DNA of 64,000 nucleotides, taken from Spartobacteria bacterium UBA695. GTDB lineage: Bacteria; Verrucomicrobiota; Verrucomicrobiia; Chthoniobacterales; Chthoniobacteraceae. This document shows positions 30,296 through 38,286 of this stretch, piece after piece. The stretch is taken from positions 1 through 64,000 of the forward strand of contig DBMP01000007.1 of assembly GCA_002298145.1 (NCBI GenBank), written 5' to 3'. The stretch's first letter is position 1; every line of letters begins with the position of its first letter. A model generated the notes under the pieces. The model was given only the letters and a program-made list of their open reading frames with translations. It did no database searches and was not told the DNA's origin. The position numbers and the translations under genes are program-made.

Positions 30296-31261
30296 CTATT
30301 TGCTCAATGCGGCGCGCAGGGAGCTAAGCTGACCGGCGCTGCCAAGTTTGCCGTTCTTGTGGGCGATGAACTTGGCGTATTCGTCGATGAAAATCTTGCC
30401 CGGAGGACGGAAGTCGAACTGAGCGGGATTATCGCGGAAGTATTCGCGGTGAACGCGGGTCCAGACGAGGCGGCCATCGGTGTCGATGTTGATCTTGGTG
30501 ACGCCGAGCTTGGCGGCCGGGAGGTATTCGTCTTCGTTGACGCCGCAGGAATCCTGGATTTTGCCGCCCGCGGCGTTGATCCGGCGGACTTCGTCCTGAG
30601 GAACGCTGCTGGAGCCGTGCATGACGATCGGGATGGGAGGCAGACCGGCGGCGGCGACCTTCTCGGCGATTTCTTTGATGACCTCGAAGTGGAGGCTCTG
30701 CTGGCCCTTGAACTTGAAGGCGCCGTGGCTGGTGCCGATGGCGGCGGCGAGCGAGTCACACCCGGTGCGCTGGATGAATTCGACGGCCTGGTTCGGGTCG
30801 GTGAGGCAGGCGTTGCCTTCGTCGACGACGACGTCTTCTTCGACGCCGCCGAGCTGGCCGAGTTCGGCCTCGACGGTGAGGCCCTTGGCGTGGGCGCGGT
30901 CAACGACGCGTTTGACGATGGCCACGTTCTCATCGAAAGCGTGGTGGGAGGCGTCGATCATGACGGAGCTGTAGAACCCGGAGTCGATGCAGTCGTAGCA
31001 GGTCTCCTCGTCGCCGTGGTCGAGATGCACGGCGTAGATGGCTTCCGGGTAGATTTCGTCGGCGGCACGGATGATGCCTTCGAGGAACCGCTTGTCGGTG
31101 TAGTTACGGGCACCCTTGGAAAGCTGGATGATAAACGGGGCCTGGCTGTCGATACAGCCACGGAAGAGGCCGGCCGTCTGCTCAAGGTTGTTGATGTTGT
31201 ACGCGCCGACGGCGTATTTGCCGTAGGCGTGTTTGGCGAGTTGGGCAGTGGTGACGATCAT
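30296..31261 (-). CDS. fba: Class II fructose-bisphosphate aldolase
   Basis: A 321-residue zinc-dependent aldolase. It has VGAYNINNLEQTAG, the signature VHLDHGDEETCYDCIDSGF with the metal-binding His, HHAFDENVAIVKRVV, AELGQLGG with catalytic-loop residues, GTSHGAFKF and the second metal His in PIVMHGSSSV followed by INIDTDGRL. It cleaves fructose 1,6-bisphosphate in glycolysis and condenses trioses in the reverse direction. Monocistronic by context, with its own terminator. Confidence 0.95.
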   Translation of the reverse strand: MIVTTAQLAKHAYGKYAVGAYNINNLEQTAGLFRGCIDSQAPFIIQLSKGARNYTDKRFLEGIIRAADEIYPEAIYAVHLDHGDEETCYDCIDSGFYSSVMIDASHHAFDENVAIVKRVVDRAHAKGLTVEAELGQLGGVEEDVVVDEGNACLTDPNQAVEFIQRTGCDSLAAAIGTSHGAFKFKGQQSLHFEVIKEIAEKVAAAGLPPIPIVMHGSSSVPQDEVRRINAAGGKIQDSCGVNEDEYLPAAKLGVTKINIDTDGRLVWTRVHREYFRDNPAQFDFRPPGKIFIDEYAKFIAHKNGKLGSAGQLSSLRAALSK

Positions 31262-31353
31262 AAATAACAGAGTATCGCGGGAGCCCTACCCGGGAGCAAG
31301 CCCGAAAACGGGGGCAGCCAGAAGGGGAGCGCTTAGGACAAAATAGGACAAAA

Positions 31354-32226
31354 TCACCACCGGGGCCCGCTCTCGCCCGTCATGGCGGGGAGGATCAGGC
31401 CGGTGTGGCTCAGGATGTCGTTGTGCCCCGCCCCCTCGACGGGGATGAAGCGGGCGATCCCCGGGGCGAGGTCCGCCAGCTCGCGGCCCATGGCGGCGGG
31501 GATGAGGCCGTCGCGGGTGCCGGAAAGGATTTCCACCTTGGGCGGGGTGGGCCGGGTGGCGATTTCCCGAAGCCGTGCGCGGTTGTCGTAGTTATCGGCC
31601 AGCAGGTAGCAAAGCGGCGTGCCGACGGTTCTCCGGGCCATGTCCTCCATGGAGGTAAAGGGGGCCAGCAGCACGACGCGCTCCACGGGGTGCCGGGCGG
31701 CGAACCCGAGCGCGGCCGCACATCCGAGTGAATGCCCCAGCGTCGCAAGGCGCGGCTCCAGAACGTCTTGCGCCACCCCGATCCGCCCGGCCAGGGCCGC
31801 CAGCGCGGCGTCGGCGGATTCCTGAATGGCCTTCGATGACGGATGCCCCGTGCACGCGCCATAACCGGGGTACTCCACCAGCAAAAAGGCGTCCTTGGCA
31901 GCGGGGTAGCGGTCCAGGAGGTACATCCAGTCCAGCGCCAGGCTGCCATTGCCGTTGAAGAGGACCCAGAGATGCCCCGGGGCGGTGCCGCTCGCGGGCG
32001 GGACGTAATAGCAGCGCTGCGGGCCTTGCTGGGTGGCGTAGTCCAGCGGCGAAACGCGGCTCGCTTCGCGGAATTTCTGCCGAAGCTCGATCAACTGTTC
32101 CTGCGGATAGGGCCGGGGGTGGTAGATCATTTTGTCCTGAAAGGCAAAGATCAGGACAGGAAATACCAGCACGGGAAAAATAATAATCCGCGTCAGCGAC
32201 CGGAGGAAACGCATGGAGGGGAGCAT
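31354..32226 (-). CDS. Alpha/beta hydrolase with N-terminal membrane anchor (BEM46-like)
   Basis: A 290-residue alpha/beta hydrolase. Residues about 10-30 form one hydrophobic helix, so the catalytic domain is probably tethered facing the periplasm. The catalytic triad is visible: nucleophile Ser in LGHSLGCAAALG, Asp in SGTRDGLIP and His in EGAGHNDIL. The oxyanion segment is WVLFNGNGS. Members act as esterases or thioesterases; substrate unknown. A second ATG four codons downstream (32214) is an equally good start. Lies between fba and the metal ATPase. Confidence 0.85.
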   Translation of the reverse strand: MLPSMRFLRSLTRIIIFPVLVFPVLIFAFQDKMIYHPRPYPQEQLIELRQKFREASRVSPLDYATQQGPQRCYYVPPASGTAPGHLWVLFNGNGSLALDWMYLLDRYPAAKDAFLLVEYPGYGACTGHPSSKAIQESADAALAALAGRIGVAQDVLEPRLATLGHSLGCAAALGFAARHPVERVVLLAPFTSMEDMARRTVGTPLCYLLADNYDNRARLREIATRPTPPKVEILSGTRDGLIPAAMGRELADLAPGIARFIPVEGAGHNDILSHTGLILPAMTGESGPRW

Positions 32227-32289
32227 AGCGAGGCGTATTGCGCCCGCAACCGGTATTTGTAAGGAAGTGGTCAGGAAAAAGGGGAGATT

Positions 32290-32330
32290 CTATTCTCACG
32301 CAAAGCCGCAAAGGCGCAAAGAAGACGCGC
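32290..32330 (+). repeat. Dispersed gcaaagccgcaaaggcgcaaag repeat
   Basis: The gap between the metal ATPase and the hydrolase carries TCACGCAAAGCCGCAAAGGC and GCAAAGAAGACGC. It is a member of the same family as the sequences near 35873, 57082 and 59450. No gene is visible in the gap. Confidence 0.6.
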
Positions 32331-32366
32331 TGGTGGCGGGCTTCCTACGGCAGGCAGGATCATCCA

Positions 32367-34718
32367 TCATTTTCCCCATTTCCCGTGGAACGCCAACAGC
32401 CGCAGCCCGTTCAGGCAGACCAGCACCGTACTCCCCTCGTGCCCCACGACGCCGAAAGGCAACGGCAGCGCGAACCCGAGCGCGGAGATGACCAGCGCGA
32501 CGATCACCGTCATCGCAAAGGCCAGGTTTTGCCAGATGACCCGCCGGGCCTGGCGCGCGATGGAAATGGCAAAGGCCACGTTGCGCAGGTTGTCGCTCAT
32601 GAGCACCAGATCCGCCGTCTCCATGGCCACATCCGTCCCGGCGGCCCCCATGGCCACACCGACATCGGCCAGCGCGAGGGCCGGGGCGTCGTTGATGCCG
32701 TCGCCAACCATCGCCACGGGACCGATCTCCTTTAAGCCCTTGAGCACGCGCACCTTCCCCTCGGGCAGCAGCTCGGCGTGCACCTCGTCCACGCCCGCCT
32801 GCGCGCCGATGGCGGCGGCCACCCGGGCGTTGTCCCCGGTGAGCATCACAATTTTTTTCACGCCCAGCTCCCGGAGCCGCTCCACCACCTCCCGCGCCTC
32901 CTCGCGCAGCACGTCGGCAACGGCCAAGACCCCGAGCACCCGCAGGACCCGGGCCGGGGCCGCGTTGTCCCGCCCCAGTTCGCCCACCAGCACACACGTT
33001 TTGCCCTCGGCCTGGAGCGCCTCAATCCCGCGTGCAGTCTCCGGGTCCAGCGCCGCCCCGAGCGACTCGAAGTAGCGCGGGCTGCCGACGCCGATGCACC
33101 GCTCCCCCACGCGCCCGCTCGCTCCCTGCCCCGAGACCGACTGGAACCCCGCGCACGGCGGCGGCTCCAGCCCGCGCGCTTGCGCCTCCTCCACCAGCGC
33201 CCGGGCTAGCGGATGCTCGCTTTTTGCCTCGATGGCCGAGGCCAGCCGGAGCAGTTCCAGCGCCTCGGGCCGGGCCCCGCCGAGCGCCTGGCGTTCTCCG
33301 AAAATGAGAGCGTCCGTCACGCGCGGACGGCCTTCGGTGAGCGTCCCGGTCTTGTCAAAGGCCACCACCTTTACCCCGGCGGTCCGTTCCAGATGCGCGC
33401 CGCCTTTAAAGAGGACGCCACGCCGGGCCGCGCCGCCAATTGCCGAGAGAATGGAGGCGGGGGTGCTGAGGATCAGCGCGCAAGGCGAGGCGACCACCAT
33501 GACGGTCATGGCGCGGTAAAAAACATCAGCAAACGGCCGGTCCTCCAGCCATTGCGGAAAAACGTGGGGCAAAACCGACGGCCCGAAAATCAAGAGCAGC
33601 GTAAAGCCGATGACCCCGCAGGCGTACCATTGCTCAGCCCGGTCGAGGAAGCGCTGCGTCTGCGCCTTTTCGCTCTGGGCCTCCTCCACCATGCGCACCA
33701 GCTTCTCGATGGTCGAGTCCTTCGCCTGCCGGGTGACACGGATCTCCAAGCCGCCGCTCTGGTTGAGCGTCCCGGCGAAAACCGGATCGCCTGCCTGCTT
33801 GAGCACCGGAATCGATTCGCCTGTCACGGAAGCCTCGTTGATGGCGCTGGAGCCCTCAACGATCTCGCTATCGAGCGGGATGGCCTCCCCCGGGCGCACC
33901 AGCACGATGTCCCCCACGGAGAGTTCCCCGACCGGCAGGAGCACGTTTTTTTCCCCGCGCCGGGCGAGCGCTTTTTCCGGCCGCAGCTTCATGAGCGAGC
34001 GGATCGCCTTGCGCGTCCGGTCGATGGCAAAGGATTGCAGCACGTTGGAGAGCGAAAACAAAAAGAGCAGCACGGCCCCCTCCAGCGGCGCGCCGACGTA
34101 GGCCGCGCCAAGGGCCGCGAGCACCATGAGCAGGTCCACATCGATCGTCCACTGCCGCAACGACTGGATGCTGGCCCGAACGCCCGGGTACCCGCCGCAG
34201 CCATACGCCCCGGCGAATAGCACATTGGATAACACCGACCCGCGCCCCGCCATCCAGCCCCCCACGGCGAGGCCGAGGCAAAGCGCCGTCAACGCGACGG
34301 CCACCAGCTCCGCACGGGTAAAGCGCGCCTCCTCACCGGCCTTCCACGGCGTCACGGGCGCACCGATGCCGTGGATTTTCCGCACCACCTCCTCGGGCGA
34401 GAGGACGGCCTCGTTGTAGGTGACGTTCATCACCCCGCCGATGAAGGTCGCCGTCGCGCGCCGCACACCGGGGATCGCCTCCGCCTTCCGCTCGAAGCGC
34501 ATGGCCGTGGCCTCGCTGGCGCGGCCATGGAGGCGAAGGAGGTATTTTTCAAAATGATCGCCGCCCTCGGGCTCGATGCGGCTGGCCACCTGTCGGGCCG
34601 CCTCGCCGGAGACCACCTCGGGGTTGTACGCGACGGTCACTGCGCGCCTTCGCGCCTCGCGAGTCACGTCCACATCTCCGGAGGGCCCCTCCGGCCCCAG
34701 GGTGGAATCCGCGTTCAT
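32367..34718 (-). CDS. P1B-type heavy-metal transporting ATPase (P1B-4-like)
   Basis: A 783-residue P-type ATPase. It has TGES in the actuator domain, the phosphorylation motif DKTGTLT (Asp near residue 454), the HP motif (SEHPLA) and MVGDGINDAPAL. The membrane metal site has SPC (near 408) rather than CPC, and HEGST in the last helix (near 758), a combination typical of P1B-4 pumps that export Co, Fe or Zn. The N-terminal 100 residues resemble two heavy-metal-associated folds that lack CxxC. The ATG at 34718 has a GGAG ribosome site; a longer frame upstream looks non-coding. Confidence 0.9.
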   Translation of the reverse strand: MNADSTLGPEGPSGDVDVTREARRRAVTVAYNPEVVSGEAARQVASRIEPEGGDHFEKYLLRLHGRASEATAMRFERKAEAIPGVRRATATFIGGVMNVTYNEAVLSPEEVVRKIHGIGAPVTPWKAGEEARFTRAELVAVALTALCLGLAVGGWMAGRGSVLSNVLFAGAYGCGGYPGVRASIQSLRQWTIDVDLLMVLAALGAAYVGAPLEGAVLLFLFSLSNVLQSFAIDRTRKAIRSLMKLRPEKALARRGEKNVLLPVGELSVGDIVLVRPGEAIPLDSEIVEGSSAINEASVTGESIPVLKQAGDPVFAGTLNQSGGLEIRVTRQAKDSTIEKLVRMVEEAQSEKAQTQRFLDRAEQWYACGVIGFTLLLIFGPSVLPHVFPQWLEDRPFADVFYRAMTVMVVASPCALILSTPASILSAIGGAARRGVLFKGGAHLERTAGVKVVAFDKTGTLTEGRPRVTDALIFGERQALGGARPEALELLRLASAIEAKSEHPLARALVEEAQARGLEPPPCAGFQSVSGQGASGRVGERCIGVGSPRYFESLGAALDPETARGIEALQAEGKTCVLVGELGRDNAAPARVLRVLGVLAVADVLREEAREVVERLRELGVKKIVMLTGDNARVAAAIGAQAGVDEVHAELLPEGKVRVLKGLKEIGPVAMVGDGINDAPALALADVGVAMGAAGTDVAMETADLVLMSDNLRNVAFAISIARQARRVIWQNLAFAMTVIVALVISALGFALPLPFGVVGHEGSTVLVCLNGLRLLAFHGKWGK

Positions 34719-34849
34719 ATCCGGGCTCCACTTTACGCGCGAGGGCCCCTGCGGAATAACAAAAAAGTGCGCGGCAACCCGGATTTTGCATTGAGCCTTT
34801 TCCCCGGAAGAGCGACAAATCTCCAAGAACCCCCCACCCCCCCGTTCGC

Positions 34850-35323
34850 ATGATGCTGAGCTGTGTCCCCAAGTCCGTATTCAATTGGGATTATCGTATC
34901 GAGGGGGCGCGTTCGGGGCCCGCGGAGCTATCCATCAATTTCTTCACCGAAGCGGGCGGCATCGGCCTCGGGCCAGAGCATTTCGACATCCGTAAACAAG
35001 GTTGGCTAAGCGGCCGCTGGACGCTGGAGGCCGAGCGCGAGCCATGCAGCGAGGCCAACAAGCCCAACCCGCTCGTGCGCCGTTTTGTGCTGACGACGCC
35101 GGAGGGGGATTACACGCTGCGGGCCCAGAACCTCTTCACCCGCGCCTTTTCGATCTACCACGGCGAGCGCGAGGTGGGGACCATCCAGCCCTCGGGACTG
35201 CTCGCCCGACGCGCCTCCATCAACTGCCTGCCCTCCATCCCCGAGCGCACGCAGCTCTTCGCCTTCTGGCTCGTCGTGCTGACCTGGCGGCGCAGCGCCA
35301 ACGCCAGCAACGGGGCACCCTAA
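34850..35323 (+). CDS. Hypothetical protein, possible tubby/LURP-like beta fold
   Basis: A 157-residue soluble protein with no recognised family. It has alternating beta-like segments: GPAELSINFF, RFVLTTPEGDYTLRAQN, FSIYHGEREVGTIQP, RRASINCLP. The order of polar/hydrophobic strands and a LFAFWLVVLTWRR end recall LURP-one/tubby-like proteins, but this is only impressionistic. Coding character (composition and codon use) agrees with its neighbours. Two consecutive ATG codons are possible starts. Confidence 0.65.
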   Translation: MMLSCVPKSVFNWDYRIEGARSGPAELSINFFTEAGGIGLGPEHFDIRKQGWLSGRWTLEAEREPCSEANKPNPLVRRFVLTTPEGDYTLRAQNLFTRAFSIYHGEREVGTIQPSGLLARRASINCLPSIPERTQLFAFWLVVLTWRRSANASNGAP

Positions 35324-35341
35324 AAAAAGAGGGTCATAGAG

Positions 35342-35365
35342 AAAAACCCGGCAATCTTTGCCGGG
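35342..35365 (-). terminator. Hairpin with T-run pointing leftward, antisense to its + strand neighbours
   Basis: On the minus strand CCCGGCAA pairs with TTGCCGGG around a short loop and is followed by TTTTTC. It lies between two + strand genes, so it would stop leftward transcripts, such as read-through from metG or an antisense RNA over 35389-35856. Confidence 0.65.
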
Positions 35366-35388
35366 TCGGCAAACGATTCCCATATAGG

Positions 35389-35856
35389 ATGAATACCGTT
35401 GTCGTTGCCGCGAATCTGGGCTGCTTGAAAGCGTTTCGAGTGGCGGAAACACCCACCCGAGGGCGCAAGCTGGAACTAATCGACGATGTGGAGTTCCCGG
35501 AGGCGCACACCCGGGTCCATGATAAATTTACCGACTCGGCCGGGCGCTTCAAGGCCAACGCCGGGATGGGCGCCATGGGGCCCGTCACCGCGATGGCGCG
35601 AAGCGAGGCCCTGCACGCCGAGCATGAGCAACAAAAGCGCTTGATCAAACTGGTGGCCGACCGAATCGAAACCGTCCTCCAGCAGGAGAAACCGGAAGCC
35701 TGGAGCTTTGCCGCCTCCTCGGAGATCCACCAAGCGATCCTGAAGGAATTACCCAAAGACCTCCGCTACCGGGCGCTGCTGCGGGTGCACTCGGACCTGA
35801 CCAAAATCCCCGGCAACGAGCTGCTCGCTTACTTCAAACCGGCCTGGGCGGCCTGA
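35389..35856 (+). CDS. Host attachment / baeRF-like protein
   Basis: A 155-residue protein of the host-attachment family (PF10116), related by structure to archaeo-eukaryotic release-factor-like domains. It opens MNTVVVAANLGCLKAFRV, with VHDKFTDSAGRF, a Ala/Gly-rich linker and KRLIKLVADRIETVLQ, AASSEIHQAILKELPKDLR and a late LTKIPGNELLAYF, all typical. In bacteria it is linked to host attachment or stress, with no proven biochemistry. The ATG at 35389 was chosen; the frame continues upstream but overlaps the previous gene. Confidence 0.8.
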   Translation: MNTVVVAANLGCLKAFRVAETPTRGRKLELIDDVEFPEAHTRVHDKFTDSAGRFKANAGMGAMGPVTAMARSEALHAEHEQQKRLIKLVADRIETVLQQEKPEAWSFAASSEIHQAILKELPKDLRYRALLRVHSDLTKIPGNELLAYFKPAWAA

Positions 35857-35869
35857 CCCGCCCACCCGG

Positions 35870-35925
35870 GGGCGCAAAGACGGGGTTTCCGACCTCCTCG
35901 CTTCCCGGCCTTTGCGCTCGAAGTG
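35870..35925. repeat. gcgcaaag inverted arms in the convergent spacer before metG
   Basis: The gap between the host-attachment gene and metG contains GGGCGCAAAGACGGGG and, 30 bases later, CCTTTGCGCTC. The arms GCGCAAAG/CTTTGCGC can pair, so the element may serve as a bidirectional terminator of two convergent genes. It belongs to the dispersed GCAAAG repeat family. Confidence 0.45.
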
Positions 35926-35979
35926 TCCTGCGTAGTGTCCTGAAGAGGCACGGGGAAAAAATCTCCGCGGCTCCCTCCT

Positions 35980-37524
35980 CTACTCCGCCGCAGGGATTTC
36001 GATGCGGGGAAAGAGCGGCGTGGGAGCGCCCAGAACGTGTCCGTCGGCCAGCGGCGTCGCCACATCAGCAAGCGTCAAACCGGCGGGAATATTGAGCTGA
36101 GCCGCCATACCCGCGGCGGCTTCCGGCAGCACCGGGGAAATCAGGATCGAGAGAACCCGCAACGCTTCGGCCAGGTTGTAGAGCACGGCGTCGAGCTGAT
36201 CGGCCTGGGCCGGGTCCTTCGCCAGCTTCCACGGGGCCTGGGTCTCGATGTAGGCGTTGCACTTCGCGGCAAGGCCAAAGGCGGCTTCGAGCGCGGCGTG
36301 CGTGAGGTACCCGTCCATCTTGGCCGTGTAGAGCTCCACGACGGCCTTGATTTCCGCAAGCCACTCGGCGTTATCGGCGGGCTTCTTCACCACGCTCGCA
36401 CGGTAGCGCTTGGCCATGTTCAAGGTCCGGTTGAGCAGATTGCCCAGGTCGTTGGCGAGGTCCGTATTGTAACGGATCACCAAGCGATCCTCGGAAAATT
36501 CCATGTCCTGCCCCGTGGCAGCCTCGCGCATCAGGTAGTATCGAAGCGCACCCGGTCCGTACTTCTCGGAGAGGATCGCAGGGTCGACAATATTGCCGAG
36601 GCTCTTGCTCATCTTGGCACCGCCGATGTTGATATAGCCGTGGACCAGGAGCGGCGGGATTTCCGCGTCGGTGAACCCGGCGGCGTGCAAAATGATGGGC
36701 CAGTAGACGCCGTGGGCGGGGACGAGGATGTCCTTGCCGATGACGTGAAGGGCGGGCCAGCGGCTGTCAAACTCGGCGTTGTGCGGCTCCGCGCCGTTCC
36801 AGTAACCGCCGAAGCTGATGTAGTTGACCAGCGCGTCGAACCAAACGTAGGTGACGTAGCCGGGGTCGAACGGCAGCTCGATGCCCCATTCCAGGCGGGC
36901 CTTGGGCCGGGAGATGCAGAGATCGCCCGAGAGGCGTTCGACAGCATTGCGCAGCTCGGCCTGGCGGAAGGCGGGCGTGACGTACCCCGGGTGGGCGTCG
37001 ATGTAGGAGAGCAGCCAGTCGCGATGCTTGGCGAGGCGGAAATAGTAGTTCTCCTCGGTGATTTCGACGACCTCGCCCCACTCGGGGCCGAATTCGCCGT
37101 CCTCACCGCGCTCCTTGTCGGTCAGGAACTGCTCCTGCCGCACGCTGTAGAAGCCGGAGTAGCTGGCCTTGTAGATTTCGCCCGCGTCGTAAAGGCTTTG
37201 GAGGATTTTCCGCACGACATCCTTATGAAGCGGCTCGGTGGTGGCGGCCCAGGCGTCGTGGCTCAGGCCGAGCTTAGTCCAAAGGGCGATAAATTTCTCG
37301 GTGACTCCGGCCGCGAATTCCGCCGGGGCGAGCCCTTGTTTTTCCGCGCTCTGCTGCACCTTCTGCCCGTGCTGATCCACGCCCGTGAGGAAAAAGACCT
37401 CCTCACCCTTCATTCGGTGATAGCGCGCGATCACGTCAGAAAGGATCTTCTCATACGCGTGGCCGATGTGCGGCGCCGCGTTGGTATAATCGATGGCGGT
37501 GGTAATGAAAAACGTCTTTGCCAT
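35980..37524 (-). CDS. metG: Methionyl-tRNA synthetase, short form
   Basis: A 514-residue class Ia synthetase. The HIGH motif is in TNAAPHIGHAYEK and KMSKS in GAKMSKSLGN. It lacks the four-Cys zinc knuckle and the C-terminal tRNA-binding domain of E. coli MetG, and so resembles the shorter MetRS of many bacteria. It charges tRNA-Met. The ATG at 37524 gives the standard MAKTFFITTAIDY start; a longer frame upstream was not supported. Confidence 0.95.
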   Translation of the reverse strand: MAKTFFITTAIDYTNAAPHIGHAYEKILSDVIARYHRMKGEEVFFLTGVDQHGQKVQQSAEKQGLAPAEFAAGVTEKFIALWTKLGLSHDAWAATTEPLHKDVVRKILQSLYDAGEIYKASYSGFYSVRQEQFLTDKERGEDGEFGPEWGEVVEITEENYYFRLAKHRDWLLSYIDAHPGYVTPAFRQAELRNAVERLSGDLCISRPKARLEWGIELPFDPGYVTYVWFDALVNYISFGGYWNGAEPHNAEFDSRWPALHVIGKDILVPAHGVYWPIILHAAGFTDAEIPPLLVHGYINIGGAKMSKSLGNIVDPAILSEKYGPGALRYYLMREAATGQDMEFSEDRLVIRYNTDLANDLGNLLNRTLNMAKRYRASVVKKPADNAEWLAEIKAVVELYTAKMDGYLTHAALEAAFGLAAKCNAYIETQAPWKLAKDPAQADQLDAVLYNLAEALRVLSILISPVLPEAAAGMAAQLNIPAGLTLADVATPLADGHVLGAPTPLFPRIEIPAAE

Positions 37525-37582
37525 AAGGAGAACGCTCAGAATGAGCCCAAGCGCACCGGAAGGCAAGCCTGCTAACAGGCCG

Positions 37583-38257
37583 CTACGCTCTGGCGGTATA
37601 GAGCGAGACGATCCCGCCCGTGAGCGGCTCGGCCGTGGGCTCTGCGAACCCGGCCTCCTCCAGCAGCGCGCTCATGGCCGCGCCGGAAGGGAAAGCCTCG
37701 ATCGACTCGCCCAAATACTCGTAGGCCGAACGCTCCCCGGTAAGCCACCCGGCGATAGAGGGGAGCACATGGTGTAGGTAAGGCCGGTAAACCCAGCGAA
37801 GCGGAGGCGGCGGCACCGAAAAATCAAGAATGAGCACATGCCCGCCGGGCCGCAGCACCCGGTGCATTTCCTTGAGCGCCCCAAGGTAGGAGGCCATGTT
37901 GCGCAGGCCGAAGGCGACCGTCAGCGCGTCAAAGGCCCCGTCGCCGAACGGCAGCGCCAGCCCATCGGCGGCCGCCACGGGCCCGGCCCCTTTTTTGAGC
38001 CCCTCGCGCAGCATCGGCACGCAGAAATCCGCGCCCACGATGAGCACCTCCTCCGGCAAATACCGCCGGAGCGTCAACGCCACGTCGCCGCTGCCCGTGG
38101 CCAGGTCGAGCACGCGCCCGGGAGCCCAGCCGCGCACGATCCGCGCCGCGCGGCGTCGCCAGAGAAAGTCGCAGCCGCCGCTGAGGAGGTGATTGGCCAG
38201 GTCGTAACGCCGGGCGATGCTCCCAAAGAGGCGCTGGATGGTTTGCGGTTCTTGCAA
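37583..38257 (-). CDS. ubiE: UbiE/MenG family quinone C-methyltransferase
   Basis: A 224-residue methyltransferase. FGSIARRYDLANHLLSGG is the UbiE/COQ5 signature 1, followed by VLDLATGSGDVAL (motif I), LPFGDGAFDALTVAFGLRNM (signature 2) and a VLRPGGHVLILDFS segment. It methylates demethylmenaquinone or a benzoquinone precursor. The start is uncertain: a TTG at 38257 gives the family-like N-terminus QEPQTIQRLF and lies after GGGGAG at a long 15-base spacing; the alternative ATG at 38335 overlaps the foldase gene by 49 bp with no ribosome site. Confidence 0.9.
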   Translation of the reverse strand: MQEPQTIQRLFGSIARRYDLANHLLSGGCDFLWRRRAARIVRGWAPGRVLDLATGSGDVALTLRRYLPEEVLIVGADFCVPMLREGLKKGAGPVAAADGLALPFGDGAFDALTVAFGLRNMASYLGALKEMHRVLRPGGHVLILDFSVPPPPLRWVYRPYLHHVLPSIAGWLTGERSAYEYLGESIEAFPSGAAMSALLEEAGFAEPTAEPLTGGIVSLYTARA

Positions 38258-38286
38258 CGGAAAAAAGAGGTGCTCCCCTGGAGCGG

